Assembly (NCBI GenBank): GCA_017531845.1
Contig: JAFXKI010000010.1
Location: forward strand, 62,001-126,000
Reading direction: 5' to 3'
Origin: Opitutales bacterium
Lineage (GTDB): Bacteria > Verrucomicrobiota > Verrucomicrobiia > Opitutales > UBA953
Length of the DNA stretch: 64,000 nt
The position numbers and the translations under genes were made by a program. Below, one piece after another: positions 8,171 through 15,508 of this stretch (its first letter is position 1; each line of letters starts with the position of its first letter). The notes under the pieces were generated by a model. The model searched no databases and was not told the origin of the DNA. It saw only the letters and a program-made list of their open reading frames with translations.

Positions 8171-10084
8171 TTATTCGACAGAAATTTTATCGCCGTCCTC
8201 AAGCGGAACGTCCTCGACGTCTCCGTTTCTCAGCTCATCCAAGTCCACGGGAATGCGAGCCGTTACGCGAAGCACCACAGCAAAAGTCGCCTCGGAATCT
8301 GCCTTAGCCAATTCCAACGCCTTCAGCAGCGTCGCGTCCTCCGCGGACAAAACAAAATCGCCCTCTTCCTCCACGGCTCCGGAAACCGTAACCGTGATGT
8401 TTTTTGCAAGAATCAGCTCTTTCCCTTCCCCGCAGCTTTCGCAATTATCGGCGGGAACGGCAGGCAAAACCGGGAGCGGTCCGTCAAGAATGATAACGTC
8501 CTCATCTGCCGCTTCCGCTCCACAATTTTCCGCGCAAAATACTTTTGCCGCCGGAGCAAAATCCGCTTTCAGCGTCGCATCGATATTTTTCGTAATCAGC
8601 GACGGAACAAATCCGACAACCACCAGCGCCGCGAAAAGAATCAGCGCGGGAAGGCGTTCGGAGACCGTGATGTCGCGCACATTTTCAAAGGCTTCGTCCG
8701 AAAGAGCGACTCCGGTATTTTTTCCGTAGAAAATTTTCGCCACGGCACGCAATCCGTAAATTGCAGAAATGACAATGGAAAGCACAATCGCTCCGAGAAG
8801 CCAAGCCGGCTGAATATCCGCGAGCGACGTGAAAATCGTGAGCTCTCCCCAAAAGTTCGCAAAGCCCGGCAAACCGATGCTCGCCATCGTCGCCGCAACG
8901 AAGAACGCCGCCAACACCGGCGCCTTCGCCGTAAGTCCACCCATTTTCGTCATATCATACGTTCCCGTACGGTCATAAACGGATTGCCCGAGGTGGAACA
9001 AAAGCGCGACCGAAAGTCCGTGCGCAAACATCAGCACAACCGCGCCTCCAAGCCCGGCGACATCGCCGCCGGAAATGGCAAACGCTGCAATTCCGAGAAA
9101 TATCGGTCCCATGTGCATCACGGAGCTGTATGCCACCATTTGCTTCAAGTCCTTCTGCGTCATCGTAATCAAGCCGATGAGCACGATATTTCCGAGGGCA
9201 AGCCAAATAATCCAATTTTGCCAATCCGCCAAGCCGAGCGGGAGCGCAAGCGCGCCAAGCTGAATCAACCCGTAGAGACCGAATTTTTTCAAAACTCCCG
9301 CATGAAGCATCGAAATCGGAGTCGGAGCCACCGCATATGTATCCGGAGCCCACGAATGGAACGGGAACAACGAAACCAAAATTCCGAAGCCGAAAAGCAG
9401 AAGCGCAAAAATCACGGAAACATCACCGTTAAGCACCATGCCGTTTGCAACCGCCTGAGCAATTCCCAGGAAGCTGAATCCGTATTCCCCGGCACCCGCG
9501 CCCGCAAAATAAAGCGCAAACAACCCGGCAAGAGAAATCATCGCGCCGAGCGTGAGATAAATCGCCATCGTGATTGCCGTTGTTTTACGACCGTACCCGC
9601 CCCAAAGCAGGATCGCGACAAAGGTCGGGATCAGCGCAAATTCGTGGAAAATGTAAAATGAGAAAACATCAATCGCCGAAAACACGCCGAGAACGCCGCC
9701 GAACATCACCAGCGTTACCGCATAGTAGAGACCGCGAAGCTCAACATTTTTCGTTGAAAGTGCACGCAAGCCGGCGGCAACGCCGACGACCGCCGCCATC
9801 AAAAACAACGGAAGCGAGATGCCGTTCAATCCGAATTGTAACCAAATTCCGAGAGAGGGAACGCCCAGCATTTCGCAGGAAGAATAAAACGCGTAACCGC
9901 TAATCTTTTCCGCACACGGGAACGCGCAAAGCAACGCGATGGCAATCAGCGCGGGAACGACAAATCCGACGCCCGCAATCGCCTTCTTAGCACCGCACGG
10001 AAGCCATTTTGAAAATGCCAACGCCAGCGCCGCAACCAACGGCGTCGCTACAGCAACTTGCAAGAGAGTGGAAGCACAGCTCAT
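8171..10084 (-). CDS. nuoM: NADH-quinone oxidoreductase subunit M with C-terminal SLBB-like domain
   Basis: 637 residues, roughly 130 more than a usual NuoM. Residues 1 to about 510 are a normal antiporter-like proton-pumping subunit with some 14 helices, including the W-A-P-D-T-Y-A-V-A-P-T-P core and the K-M-G-G-L loop. After the last helix (ending G-F-V-P-S-L-I) comes a soluble tail with two cysteine pairs (C-x3-C near 522 and C-x2-C near 556), then about 75 residues resembling an SLBB beta-grasp domain: V-T-V-S-G-A-V near the start and V-P-L-E-D-G-D-K-I-S-V at the end, close to the end of the Wza-like protein at 62322. The gene is in frame to its stop with no sign of frameshift. The fusion is unusual for NuoM. 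Confidence 0.9.
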   Translation of the reverse strand: MSCASTLLQVAVATPLVAALALAFSKWLPCGAKKAIAGVGFVVPALIAIALLCAFPCAEKISGYAFYSSCEMLGVPSLGIWLQFGLNGISLPLFLMAAVVGVAAGLRALSTKNVELRGLYYAVTLVMFGGVLGVFSAIDVFSFYIFHEFALIPTFVAILLWGGYGRKTTAITMAIYLTLGAMISLAGLFALYFAGAGAGEYGFSFLGIAQAVANGMVLNGDVSVIFALLLFGFGILVSLFPFHSWAPDTYAVAPTPISMLHAGVLKKFGLYGLIQLGALALPLGLADWQNWIIWLALGNIVLIGLITMTQKDLKQMVAYSSVMHMGPIFLGIAAFAISGGDVAGLGGAVVLMFAHGLSVALLFHLGQSVYDRTGTYDMTKMGGLTAKAPVLAAFFVAATMASIGLPGFANFWGELTIFTSLADIQPAWLLGAIVLSIVISAIYGLRAVAKIFYGKNTGVALSDEAFENVRDITVSERLPALILFAALVVVGFVPSLITKNIDATLKADFAPAAKVFCAENCGAEAADEDVIILDGPLPVLPAVPADNCESCGEGKELILAKNITVTVSGAVEEEGDFVLSAEDATLLKALELAKADSEATFAVVLRVTARIPVDLDELRNGDVEDVPLEDGDKISVE

Positions 10085-10106
10085 TTTGAAAACCTTCCTC
10101 TAAAAA

Positions 10107-12023
10107 TTAAAGAACACCGCAGACAAGTGCCGCCGCAATCACAAGCGCACCGAAAGCGATCCAAAAAACGGGAATGCCGCCGTTGCCGTTTTGAATATAA
10201 CGGCGGGCAACCGAGCCGAGAATCGCGGGAACGCCGCCGATTACGCCGCGCATCGCCAGCATATTGATCAACGCCGTGTCAAGCATGGCGACAAACATCG
10301 CCACCCGTTGCTGAACTTTTTCAATATACCAACCGTAAAATGCATCCATATAGCGATATTCCAACGCCTTATACAAAACAGGCGAGTGCTCCCGCAACTT
10401 GTCTTCTCCCGTCGAAGTGCGGTAGAACACCACTGCAAGCCCAAGCCCGACAACCAAAATAACCACGCCGAGAATAAACATCGGAGCCACCAAGCCCGCA
10501 CTCGCTAGCTTTTCGTGCAAATCGTGATACCCGTGCGCAAAAACGCCCGTCGCCGACGCCGGGAAAAGAGCGTTCATTTTTCCGTCAAGCCACGGAAGTC
10601 CCTGCGTTCCCGCAAGGAACCAACCGGCGCCGAGAGAAAAGATAACACCCAAAACAACGAGCGGAAGCGTCATCCACGGCGAAGATTCCTTCGCATGCTC
10701 TGCGCCGTGCCCGTGAGCGTTCCCGAGGAAAACCATCGCAAACATGCGCCCCGTGTAAAGCGTCGTTCCGATCGCGGCAATCACCAGCGCCACAAACGCC
10801 GGAATATTTCCCGCCAAATACGCGCCGGACAAAATCATGTCCTTCGAATACCAACCCGCAAACCACGGGAACGCGCAAATCGAAAGCCCGGCGACAACAA
10901 ACGCCGCTGCCGTAATCGGCATTTTTTTCAGCAAACCGCCCATTTTCGTCATATCCTGCTCATGGTGGCAGGCATGAATAACCGAACCGGAGCAAAGGAA
11001 TAAAGTCGCCTTGAAAAACGCGTGCATCGCCATGTGCAACAACGCGATTTCGGGAAGCCCCAATCCGATAGCCGCCCCCATGAAACCGAGGTGGGAAAGC
11101 GTCGAATACGCAAGCGATTTTTTAATATCCGTTTGCCCGAGTGCGCAGAGACCGCCAAGTGCCGCCATGCCCGCACAAAGCCAAAGCATCGTCGTCAGCA
11201 CCTCCGGCGTAAGCAGGAAGAAAATACGCACCATGAAAAATACGCCCGCCGCAACCATCGTCGCCGCGTGAATGAGCGCGGAAACCGGAGTCGGACCCGC
11301 CATCGCGTCCGTCAGCCAAACATGTAAGGGGAACTGAGCGGATTTTCCGAGAAAACCGCACATCAGAAGCAAGCCGATCGACGTGAACGTCATTTCGCCG
11401 CTTTTAATCAGCTCGCCAAGCTCGGCAAAGTTGGTCGTTCCGTATTGTTTGTAGCAAAGAATAATCCCGACAAGAAACCCGAGGTCGCCGACGCGATTTG
11501 CGATAAAAGCTTTTTTCGACGCCATCGCCGCATAATCCGTATCGTAATAATGCGCGATCAGCATATAGGAACTGAAACCGACAAGTTCCCAGAAAATAAA
11601 CGTCATGAAAAGATTGTTCGCGAGAATAATGCCCAAAATCGAAAACATGAACACGCTCAAGCCCGCGAAAAAACGCCCGCGAGCCTTGTCGTCATCCATA
11701 TAACCGACGGAAAAAACATGAATCCAAAACGCGACAAACGTTACGACGAAAAGCATCGCCGCGCCGTTTTTGTCAATCGAAAGCCCGATGGTTTCAAGCT
11801 CGGTAAAGCCGCCGAGCGCAAAACCCGGAAGCGTCGCGCTCGCCGTCGGATTCGCCGGGTCCAACCCAAGCAAAAGTGCCAACGACGCAAACAAAATCAC
11901 GCCCGCCGCCGTCACCGAAATCGCCGGAGCGACCACGCGGGAACGCCGAAAGAAAAACGCGGAAACAACAGCCGCCACCAGCGGTGTCAACAAAATCACG
12001 CGAAGTAAGGTTTCGTTATCCAT
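10107..12023 (-). CDS. nuoL: NADH-quinone oxidoreductase subunit L
   Basis: 638 residues, the usual size. NuoL is the most distal proton-pumping subunit of complex I. The core motifs are present: F-W-E-L-V-G-F-S-S-Y-M-L-I near residue 130, the L-H-V-W-L-T-D-A-M-A-G-P-T-P-V-S-A-L-I-H segment near 235, and lysines in K-K-S-L-A-Y-S-T-L-S-H near 315. The C-terminus contains the long amphipathic region and final helix characteristic of NuoL. It follows nuoK by 13 bases and precedes nuoM by 22 bases, consistent with one transcript. Confidence 0.95.
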   Translation of the reverse strand: MDNETLLRVILLTPLVAAVVSAFFFRRSRVVAPAISVTAAGVILFASLALLLGLDPANPTASATLPGFALGGFTELETIGLSIDKNGAAMLFVVTFVAFWIHVFSVGYMDDDKARGRFFAGLSVFMFSILGIILANNLFMTFIFWELVGFSSYMLIAHYYDTDYAAMASKKAFIANRVGDLGFLVGIILCYKQYGTTNFAELGELIKSGEMTFTSIGLLLMCGFLGKSAQFPLHVWLTDAMAGPTPVSALIHAATMVAAGVFFMVRIFFLLTPEVLTTMLWLCAGMAALGGLCALGQTDIKKSLAYSTLSHLGFMGAAIGLGLPEIALLHMAMHAFFKATLFLCSGSVIHACHHEQDMTKMGGLLKKMPITAAAFVVAGLSICAFPWFAGWYSKDMILSGAYLAGNIPAFVALVIAAIGTTLYTGRMFAMVFLGNAHGHGAEHAKESSPWMTLPLVVLGVIFSLGAGWFLAGTQGLPWLDGKMNALFPASATGVFAHGYHDLHEKLASAGLVAPMFILGVVILVVGLGLAVVFYRTSTGEDKLREHSPVLYKALEYRYMDAFYGWYIEKVQQRVAMFVAMLDTALINMLAMRGVIGGVPAILGSVARRYIQNGNGGIPVFWIAFGALVIAAALVCGVL

Positions 12024-12036
12024 GTTGAGAGAAAAT

Positions 12037-12336
12037 TTAGTTTTTCAGGGAGCGCAAATCGTCAAGTGCCACCGTTTTACGCTTGCGGAAAAGAGAAACG
12101 ATGAGCGCGAGCCCGACCGCCACTTCCGCCGCAGCAATCGTGATAATAAAGAAGCAGAATACCGCCCCGTCCATCAAATTACAGAACTTGGAAAACGCGA
12201 CCAACGCAAGCATCGCCGCCGTCAGCATCATTTCCAGCGACATATAAACGACGAGAATATTGCGGCGCACCACCGCCCCGGTCAACCCGATGCCGAAGAG
12301 CAAGCCGGCAAGAATGAGAAAATGAGATAACGTCAT
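12037..12336 (-). CDS. nuoK: NADH-quinone oxidoreductase subunit K
   Basis: 99 residues with three transmembrane helices, the standard NuoK size. The family pattern G-x-x-L-x-G-I-G-L-T-G-A-V-V-R-R-N near residue 15, M-S-L-E-M-M-L-T-A near 33 (with the functionally important membrane glutamate) and the A-E-V-A-V-G-L-A-L-I-V segment near 70 are all visible. It forms part of the proton path between NuoJ and the antiporter-like subunits. It lies 21 bases after nuoJ and 13 bases before nuoL. Confidence 0.95.
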   Translation of the reverse strand: MTLSHFLILAGLLFGIGLTGAVVRRNILVVYMSLEMMLTAAMLALVAFSKFCNLMDGAVFCFFIITIAAAEVAVGLALIVSLFRKRKTVALDDLRSLKN

Positions 12337-12357
12337 TGTTTGTCTCCCGAAAAAAAA

Positions 12358-12915
12358 TTATTTGTTTTTGCACGCGCACCCGCAAGATTCGGCGTTCCCG
12401 CGGCGCCGCGAATGCAACATAAACACGGCAACCATCGCCGCAAGAAGCAGCAATGCCGAAGCTTCCACGAGCACGACATATTTTGTAAACAGCGGCCAGC
12501 CGAACGCCGTCGCCTCATTGGAATACGCCAATGCAGGTGAAATATCCGAAACCGTTCCCGCGTCAATCGCAGACACCGCTCCGGAAAAACCGAACAGCCA
12601 AACCGTTCCCGCCGCACAAAGAGCAAAGAAAACCACTCCGCCGAGTGCCGAGCCGAACCACCCGCGCTTCAACGCGGGAACATCCGGATCCATCAGCATA
12701 ATGACGAAAAGGAAAAGCACAATCACCGCTCCCGCATAAACCATTATCAGCAACGTCGCCAAAAAGGGAGCATCCAGCAGAAACAAGTTAGCCGCCACGC
12801 CGACAATCGTAACAATCATCGCAACGACGCTGTTCACGGGCTTGCGGTTTAACACAACCAACAACGCACTTACCAAAGTCAGTGTAGCAAAAAGGTAGAA
12901 CAAAGTATCAACCAT
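12358..12915 (-). CDS. nuoJ: NADH-quinone oxidoreductase subunit J
   Basis: 185 residues from the ATG at 12915, preferred over an ATG 33 bases upstream because a GAGGAA ribosome-binding site precedes it and because the protein then starts directly at the first helix. Five helices are present, including the family motif M-V-Y-A-G-A-V-I-V-L-F-L-F-V-I-M-L-M-D. The extreme C-terminus ends in a small cysteine cluster (C-G-C-A-C), which is not usual. It is the first gene of nuoJKLMN; nothing like nuoI or nuoH lies upstream, where a 500-base repeat-rich gap begins, so nuoA-I must be elsewhere or absent. Confidence 0.92.
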   Translation of the reverse strand: MVDTLFYLFATLTLVSALLVVLNRKPVNSVVAMIVTIVGVAANLFLLDAPFLATLLIMVYAGAVIVLFLFVIMLMDPDVPALKRGWFGSALGGVVFFALCAAGTVWLFGFSGAVSAIDAGTVSDISPALAYSNEATAFGWPLFTKYVVLVEASALLLLAAMVAVFMLHSRRRGNAESCGCACKNK

Positions 12916-12948
12916 AAGTTCCTCAACTGTAAACCTTTCACAAGACAA

Positions 12949-13149
12949 GAGAAAGCAAAAAAGCGTTTAAAAAAACGACGGAAAAACAGGCATCCCGCCT
13001 GTTTTTATCGGAGACGCGGATTTCGTCCGCTCGCAACACATACATGATGTTAACGGGAAAACTTCTCACCGCAGAGCGTTCCCGTGCAAAAAGAAGAAAC
13101 CGCAAATCAACACGAATTTTCACAAATGCTTTCAACTCAAAAAAAATCC
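12949..13149. other. Leader of the nuoJKLMN operon, no gene seen
   Basis: Between the nuoJ start and the repeat cluster there is no convincing coding region: the only open frame is short, basic and lacks a ribosome-binding site. The stretch must hold the promoter of nuoJKLMN, but I cannot point to a clear -35/-10 pair. It contains one copy of CGTTCCCG. Confidence 0.4.
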
Positions 13150-13246
13150 TGCGCTAAGACGCTAAGTTTTTAAAAGTTTTTTTTATATAAAACTTCGCGG
13201 CTTACTCGAAAAAAACGTTCCCGCAACCGAAGCCGCGGGAACGCGA
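13150..13246. repeat. Composite repeat: GCGAAGACGC-type element plus facing CGTTCCCG/CGGGAACG pair (copy 1)
   Basis: A degenerate GCGCTAAGACGCTAAG unit followed by T-runs and AACTTCGCGG is joined to a hairpin formed by CGTTCCCG and CGGGAACGCG (13217-13246) around a loop containing CCGAAG. The second half is nearly identical to 14319-14348, and the whole is related to copies at 14251 and 53037. Confidence 0.7.
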
Positions 13247-13267
13247 TAAACCATAATTACTAATTCC

Positions 13268-13434
13268 CCCGCCTAAGGCAGGGAAAGTCTTGACTCCTCC
13301 ACCACGCCTTCGGCGCGGTCCCCCTCCCCTTACCAAGGGGAGGAGCTTCTGATTTCCTTTTTTTTTAGATTTTTAAAAAGCTCTCCCTCTTGCTAAGAGG
13401 GAGGGGACCATGCGAAGCATGGTGAGGGTGTTCT
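13268..13434. repeat. REP-like palindromic cluster
   Basis: Several small palindromes follow one another: CCCCGCCTAAGGCAGGG-like, CACGCCTTCGGCGCGG, CCCCTCCCCTT-acca-AAGGGGAGG, CTCCCTCTTGC-taa-GAGGGAGG and CCATGCGAAGCATGG. The block abuts the stop codon of the PEP-CTERM gene at 13435 and may serve as its transcript end. Such clusters of interleaved palindromes occur as repeated extragenic elements in many bacterial genomes. A shorter relative occurs at 20086-20131. Confidence 0.65.
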
Positions 13435-14094
13435 TTAGCGACGGCGGCGACGCGATGCCACGAGTGCGAGCGCACCGACTCCCGCCAACAAACCGAACGC
13501 CGAAGGCTCAGGAACCACGTAGGCGGAATTTAAGACGGAGCCCATCACGGTGTCGGCATTTCCGCCATTCATGTTCCCGTTATAGTTTACCGTTTCAAGT
13601 GCTTCGGTTCCGACGATGAGATACTTCTCTTGAGTGCTATCCCATGTCGCTGCATAGAGCGAGACTGTTTGATTGCTATCTCCTCCGACGTTTTCAATTA
13701 CATAAGATTTACCAAGAGACAAAGACGTAGTAAACGTCGCTCCGCGCCCCCCTATGAATGTCGTGGCTTCTGTGATCTTCGCGACATCTGCGCTTTCACC
13801 AACGTTCGCCATCGCCCCGTCTCCGACATATAACCGGATGTCGTCGTCCGCGTGGTAAGTCAAAGTAAAGCCGTTAGAATTAAAATTCGCGGCAGAATAT
13901 GTACCCCAGTAAAGAGCGAGCACATCTGTTGTATCACTGGGGGATAGCGTTCCCGGGTTAATCGTAAATCCGAACGAAAAATCCCCGCCCCAGAAGTTGC
14001 CTCCGGGCGAAATATTAAGGTCGTTCGGTGCCTCCGCGTTAGCGCAGGCGGTTCCAGCGGCGAGTAACGCCGCGAGCGTTATGTATTTTTTCAT
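13435..14094 (-). CDS. PEP-CTERM sorting domain surface protein
   Basis: 219 residues. A signal peptide (1-20, ending A-N-A) is followed by a beta-rich, low-cysteine passenger with no recognised fold, and a textbook PEP-CTERM tail: V-P-E-P-S-A-F-G-L-L, a hydrophobic helix, and a terminal run of arginines. In the known system an exosortase recognises this tail and releases the protein to the cell surface or exopolysaccharide matrix. No exosortase gene lies in the window, though an EpsI-like protein does (49294-50022). The gene stands alone, flanked by repeats. The tail is duplicated as a remnant at 31004-31213. The passenger function is unknown. Confidence 0.88.
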   Translation of the reverse strand: MKKYITLAALLAAGTACANAEAPNDLNISPGGNFWGGDFSFGFTINPGTLSPSDTTDVLALYWGTYSAANFNSNGFTLTYHADDDIRLYVGDGAMANVGESADVAKITEATTFIGGRGATFTTSLSLGKSYVIENVGGDSNQTVSLYAATWDSTQEKYLIVGTEALETVNYNGNMNGGNADTVMGSVLNSAYVVPEPSAFGLLAGVGALALVASRRRRR

Positions 14095-14250
14095 GATTTA
14101 GATTTGGTTATAGTGTTAAGAAAAAAATCGGAGCGGACAAATGCGTCCATACTTGCCCAATTTCTGACGCCGATTCTCGCAAAAAAAAAAAGAGCCTGTC
14201 AATCACGTTTTGAAAAAAAAAAATCTGCCAATTTCACCAATTACACAAAA

Positions 14251-14348
14251 AATTTCGCGCGAAGACGCTAAGGCGCAAAGTTTTTTTAGACGCTTTGCGG
14301 CTTCGCGCGAAAAAAAACCGTTCCCGCGACCGAAGCTACGGGAACGCG
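14251..14348. repeat. Composite repeat: GCGAAGACGC-type element plus facing CGTTCCCG/CGGGAACG pair (copy 2)
   Basis: TTTCGCGCGAAGACGC is followed by AAGGCGCAAAG, a T-run, and the return arm CGCTTTGCGG-CTTCGCGCGAAA, which makes a long imperfect hairpin. It is joined directly to CGTTCCCG...CGGGAACGCG (14319-14348). This fills the gap of about 330 bases between the PEP-CTERM gene and uspA, which holds no gene; the remaining 150 bases next to the PEP-CTERM start are its leader and show nothing I can name. Confidence 0.75.
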
Positions 14349-14378
14349 CGTTTCATAAGAAATTTCGCACAAAAAAAA

Positions 14379-14410
14379 GCGGGAGAAACGACAAAAGTCG
14401 CATCTCCCGC
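14379..14410 (-). terminator. Terminator of the universal stress gene
   Basis: GCGGGAGA and TCTCCCGC, with additional pairing inside, form a hairpin just after the uspA-like stop on the minus strand, followed on that strand by a run of eight T. Confidence 0.75.
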
Positions 14411-14426
14411 AAGCTTGGGAAAATTC

Positions 14427-15281
14427 CTAACGGAACATAACGACGGGAACGAGGCAGCGGCGAACAAGTTCCGAAGTGGTGCTTCCGATAATGAATTGGC
14501 GGATGCGCGAATGCCCGTAAGCACCCATGAGCAAGGCGGTTACGGCATTTTCGATGACATATTTTTCGATAGATTCGCCCGGTGCACCGGAAAGCACTTG
14601 GCAAATCGGTTTCTTGTCCGTGCCTTGGAAAATGGATTCCGCCTCGATAAGCAATTGGGAGGCTTCCGCTTCCGCGCCGGGTTTCCCGACGGTTACCACG
14701 TGGATTTCGCACTTCGGGAACGCTTTCGTATTCGCCAACCAATTGAGCGCGCGCGTCGCCGAGGGGCTTCCGTCGTAAGCGAGCAGAATTTTTTTCTGTT
14801 CGATAAATTTGCGATTAGCGACAAAGCAGGGACGGCGCGAAGCGCGAATTACGCGTTCCATGTTCGAGCCGAGATGTCCTTTTGCCAAATTCGCGTTCTC
14901 GCCGCGTTTGCCCAAAATGATGAAATCGATGTTTTTCTTTTGATTTTCAAATTCATCGATACAATCCACGAGCAAGCCGGAGCGGTGTTCAAATTCCACG
15001 TTATCGGGAATTCCGGCTTCGGCGAAAAGTTTTTTCACGTAATCGCAAATCGCTTTTGCCTTGCTGTTTTCGATTTCCTTTAACTGCGCCGTCAAACCGA
15101 GATACGGCTGTGCTCCGAGCGTGCCCCCGAAATCCGCAATTAGCGGCGTTTCATATTGCCAAAGCTCGGAAACGTAGAGAACGGTAACGGGAACGTCGAG
15201 CTCCTTGGATAGCCAAACGGCATATTTCGAGCAGATTTGTCCGTAGCTGGAACCGTCGACACAAGCTAGAATTCTTCTCAT
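14427..15281 (-). CDS. Tandem-domain universal stress protein (UspA family)
   Basis: 284 residues made of two Usp domains (about 1-148 and 158-284). Each begins with a strand and a glycine-serine loop (A-C-V-D-G-S at 6 and L-A-Y-D-G-S near 168) and ends with the ATP-binding pattern: in the first G-x2-G-x9-S analogues near L-G-S-N, in the second G-A-Y-G-H-S-R-I-R-Q-F-I-I-G-S-T. Tandem Usp proteins are cytoplasmic nucleotide-binding stress proteins of uncertain biochemical role. It is a single-gene unit with its own terminator, divergent from sppA. Confidence 0.9.
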   Translation of the reverse strand: MRRILACVDGSSYGQICSKYAVWLSKELDVPVTVLYVSELWQYETPLIADFGGTLGAQPYLGLTAQLKEIENSKAKAICDYVKKLFAEAGIPDNVEFEHRSGLLVDCIDEFENQKKNIDFIILGKRGENANLAKGHLGSNMERVIRASRRPCFVANRKFIEQKKILLAYDGSPSATRALNWLANTKAFPKCEIHVVTVGKPGAEAEASQLLIEAESIFQGTDKKPICQVLSGAPGESIEKYVIENAVTALLMGAYGHSRIRQFIIGSTTSELVRRCLVPVVMFR

Positions 15282-15508
15282 TAGGGGAAACCTTTCGTTT
15301 TGGGATTTAGGGGTGGGGTGTTGTTCGTTCTACAACTCTGAATTATACAAAAAAAGCGCACACAGAAAAGAAAAAACGCTCAAGAAAGTAGCAAAAAAAA
15401 TGGTGTTCCCGTCTGTTTTCACCCGGAAACGCGAATTACACCTATAAGCCGTTTTTCTTGTTTTTTGCCGCGACTCGCGTATCATCTCGAATTTTCCTTA
15501 ACACGAAA

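Noticed and set aside
6613-12023. Mrp-type Na+/H+ antiporter cluster instead of complex I
   Set aside because: The gene order J-K-L-M-N, NuoJ and NuoN being present and the sizes of the subunits fit complex I; MrpA/D homologues come with MrpB, C, E, F and G, which are absent.
12938-13135. 65-codon minus-strand frame upstream of nuoJ
   Set aside because: It overlaps the nuoJ leader, has no ribosome-binding site and no recognisable sequence.
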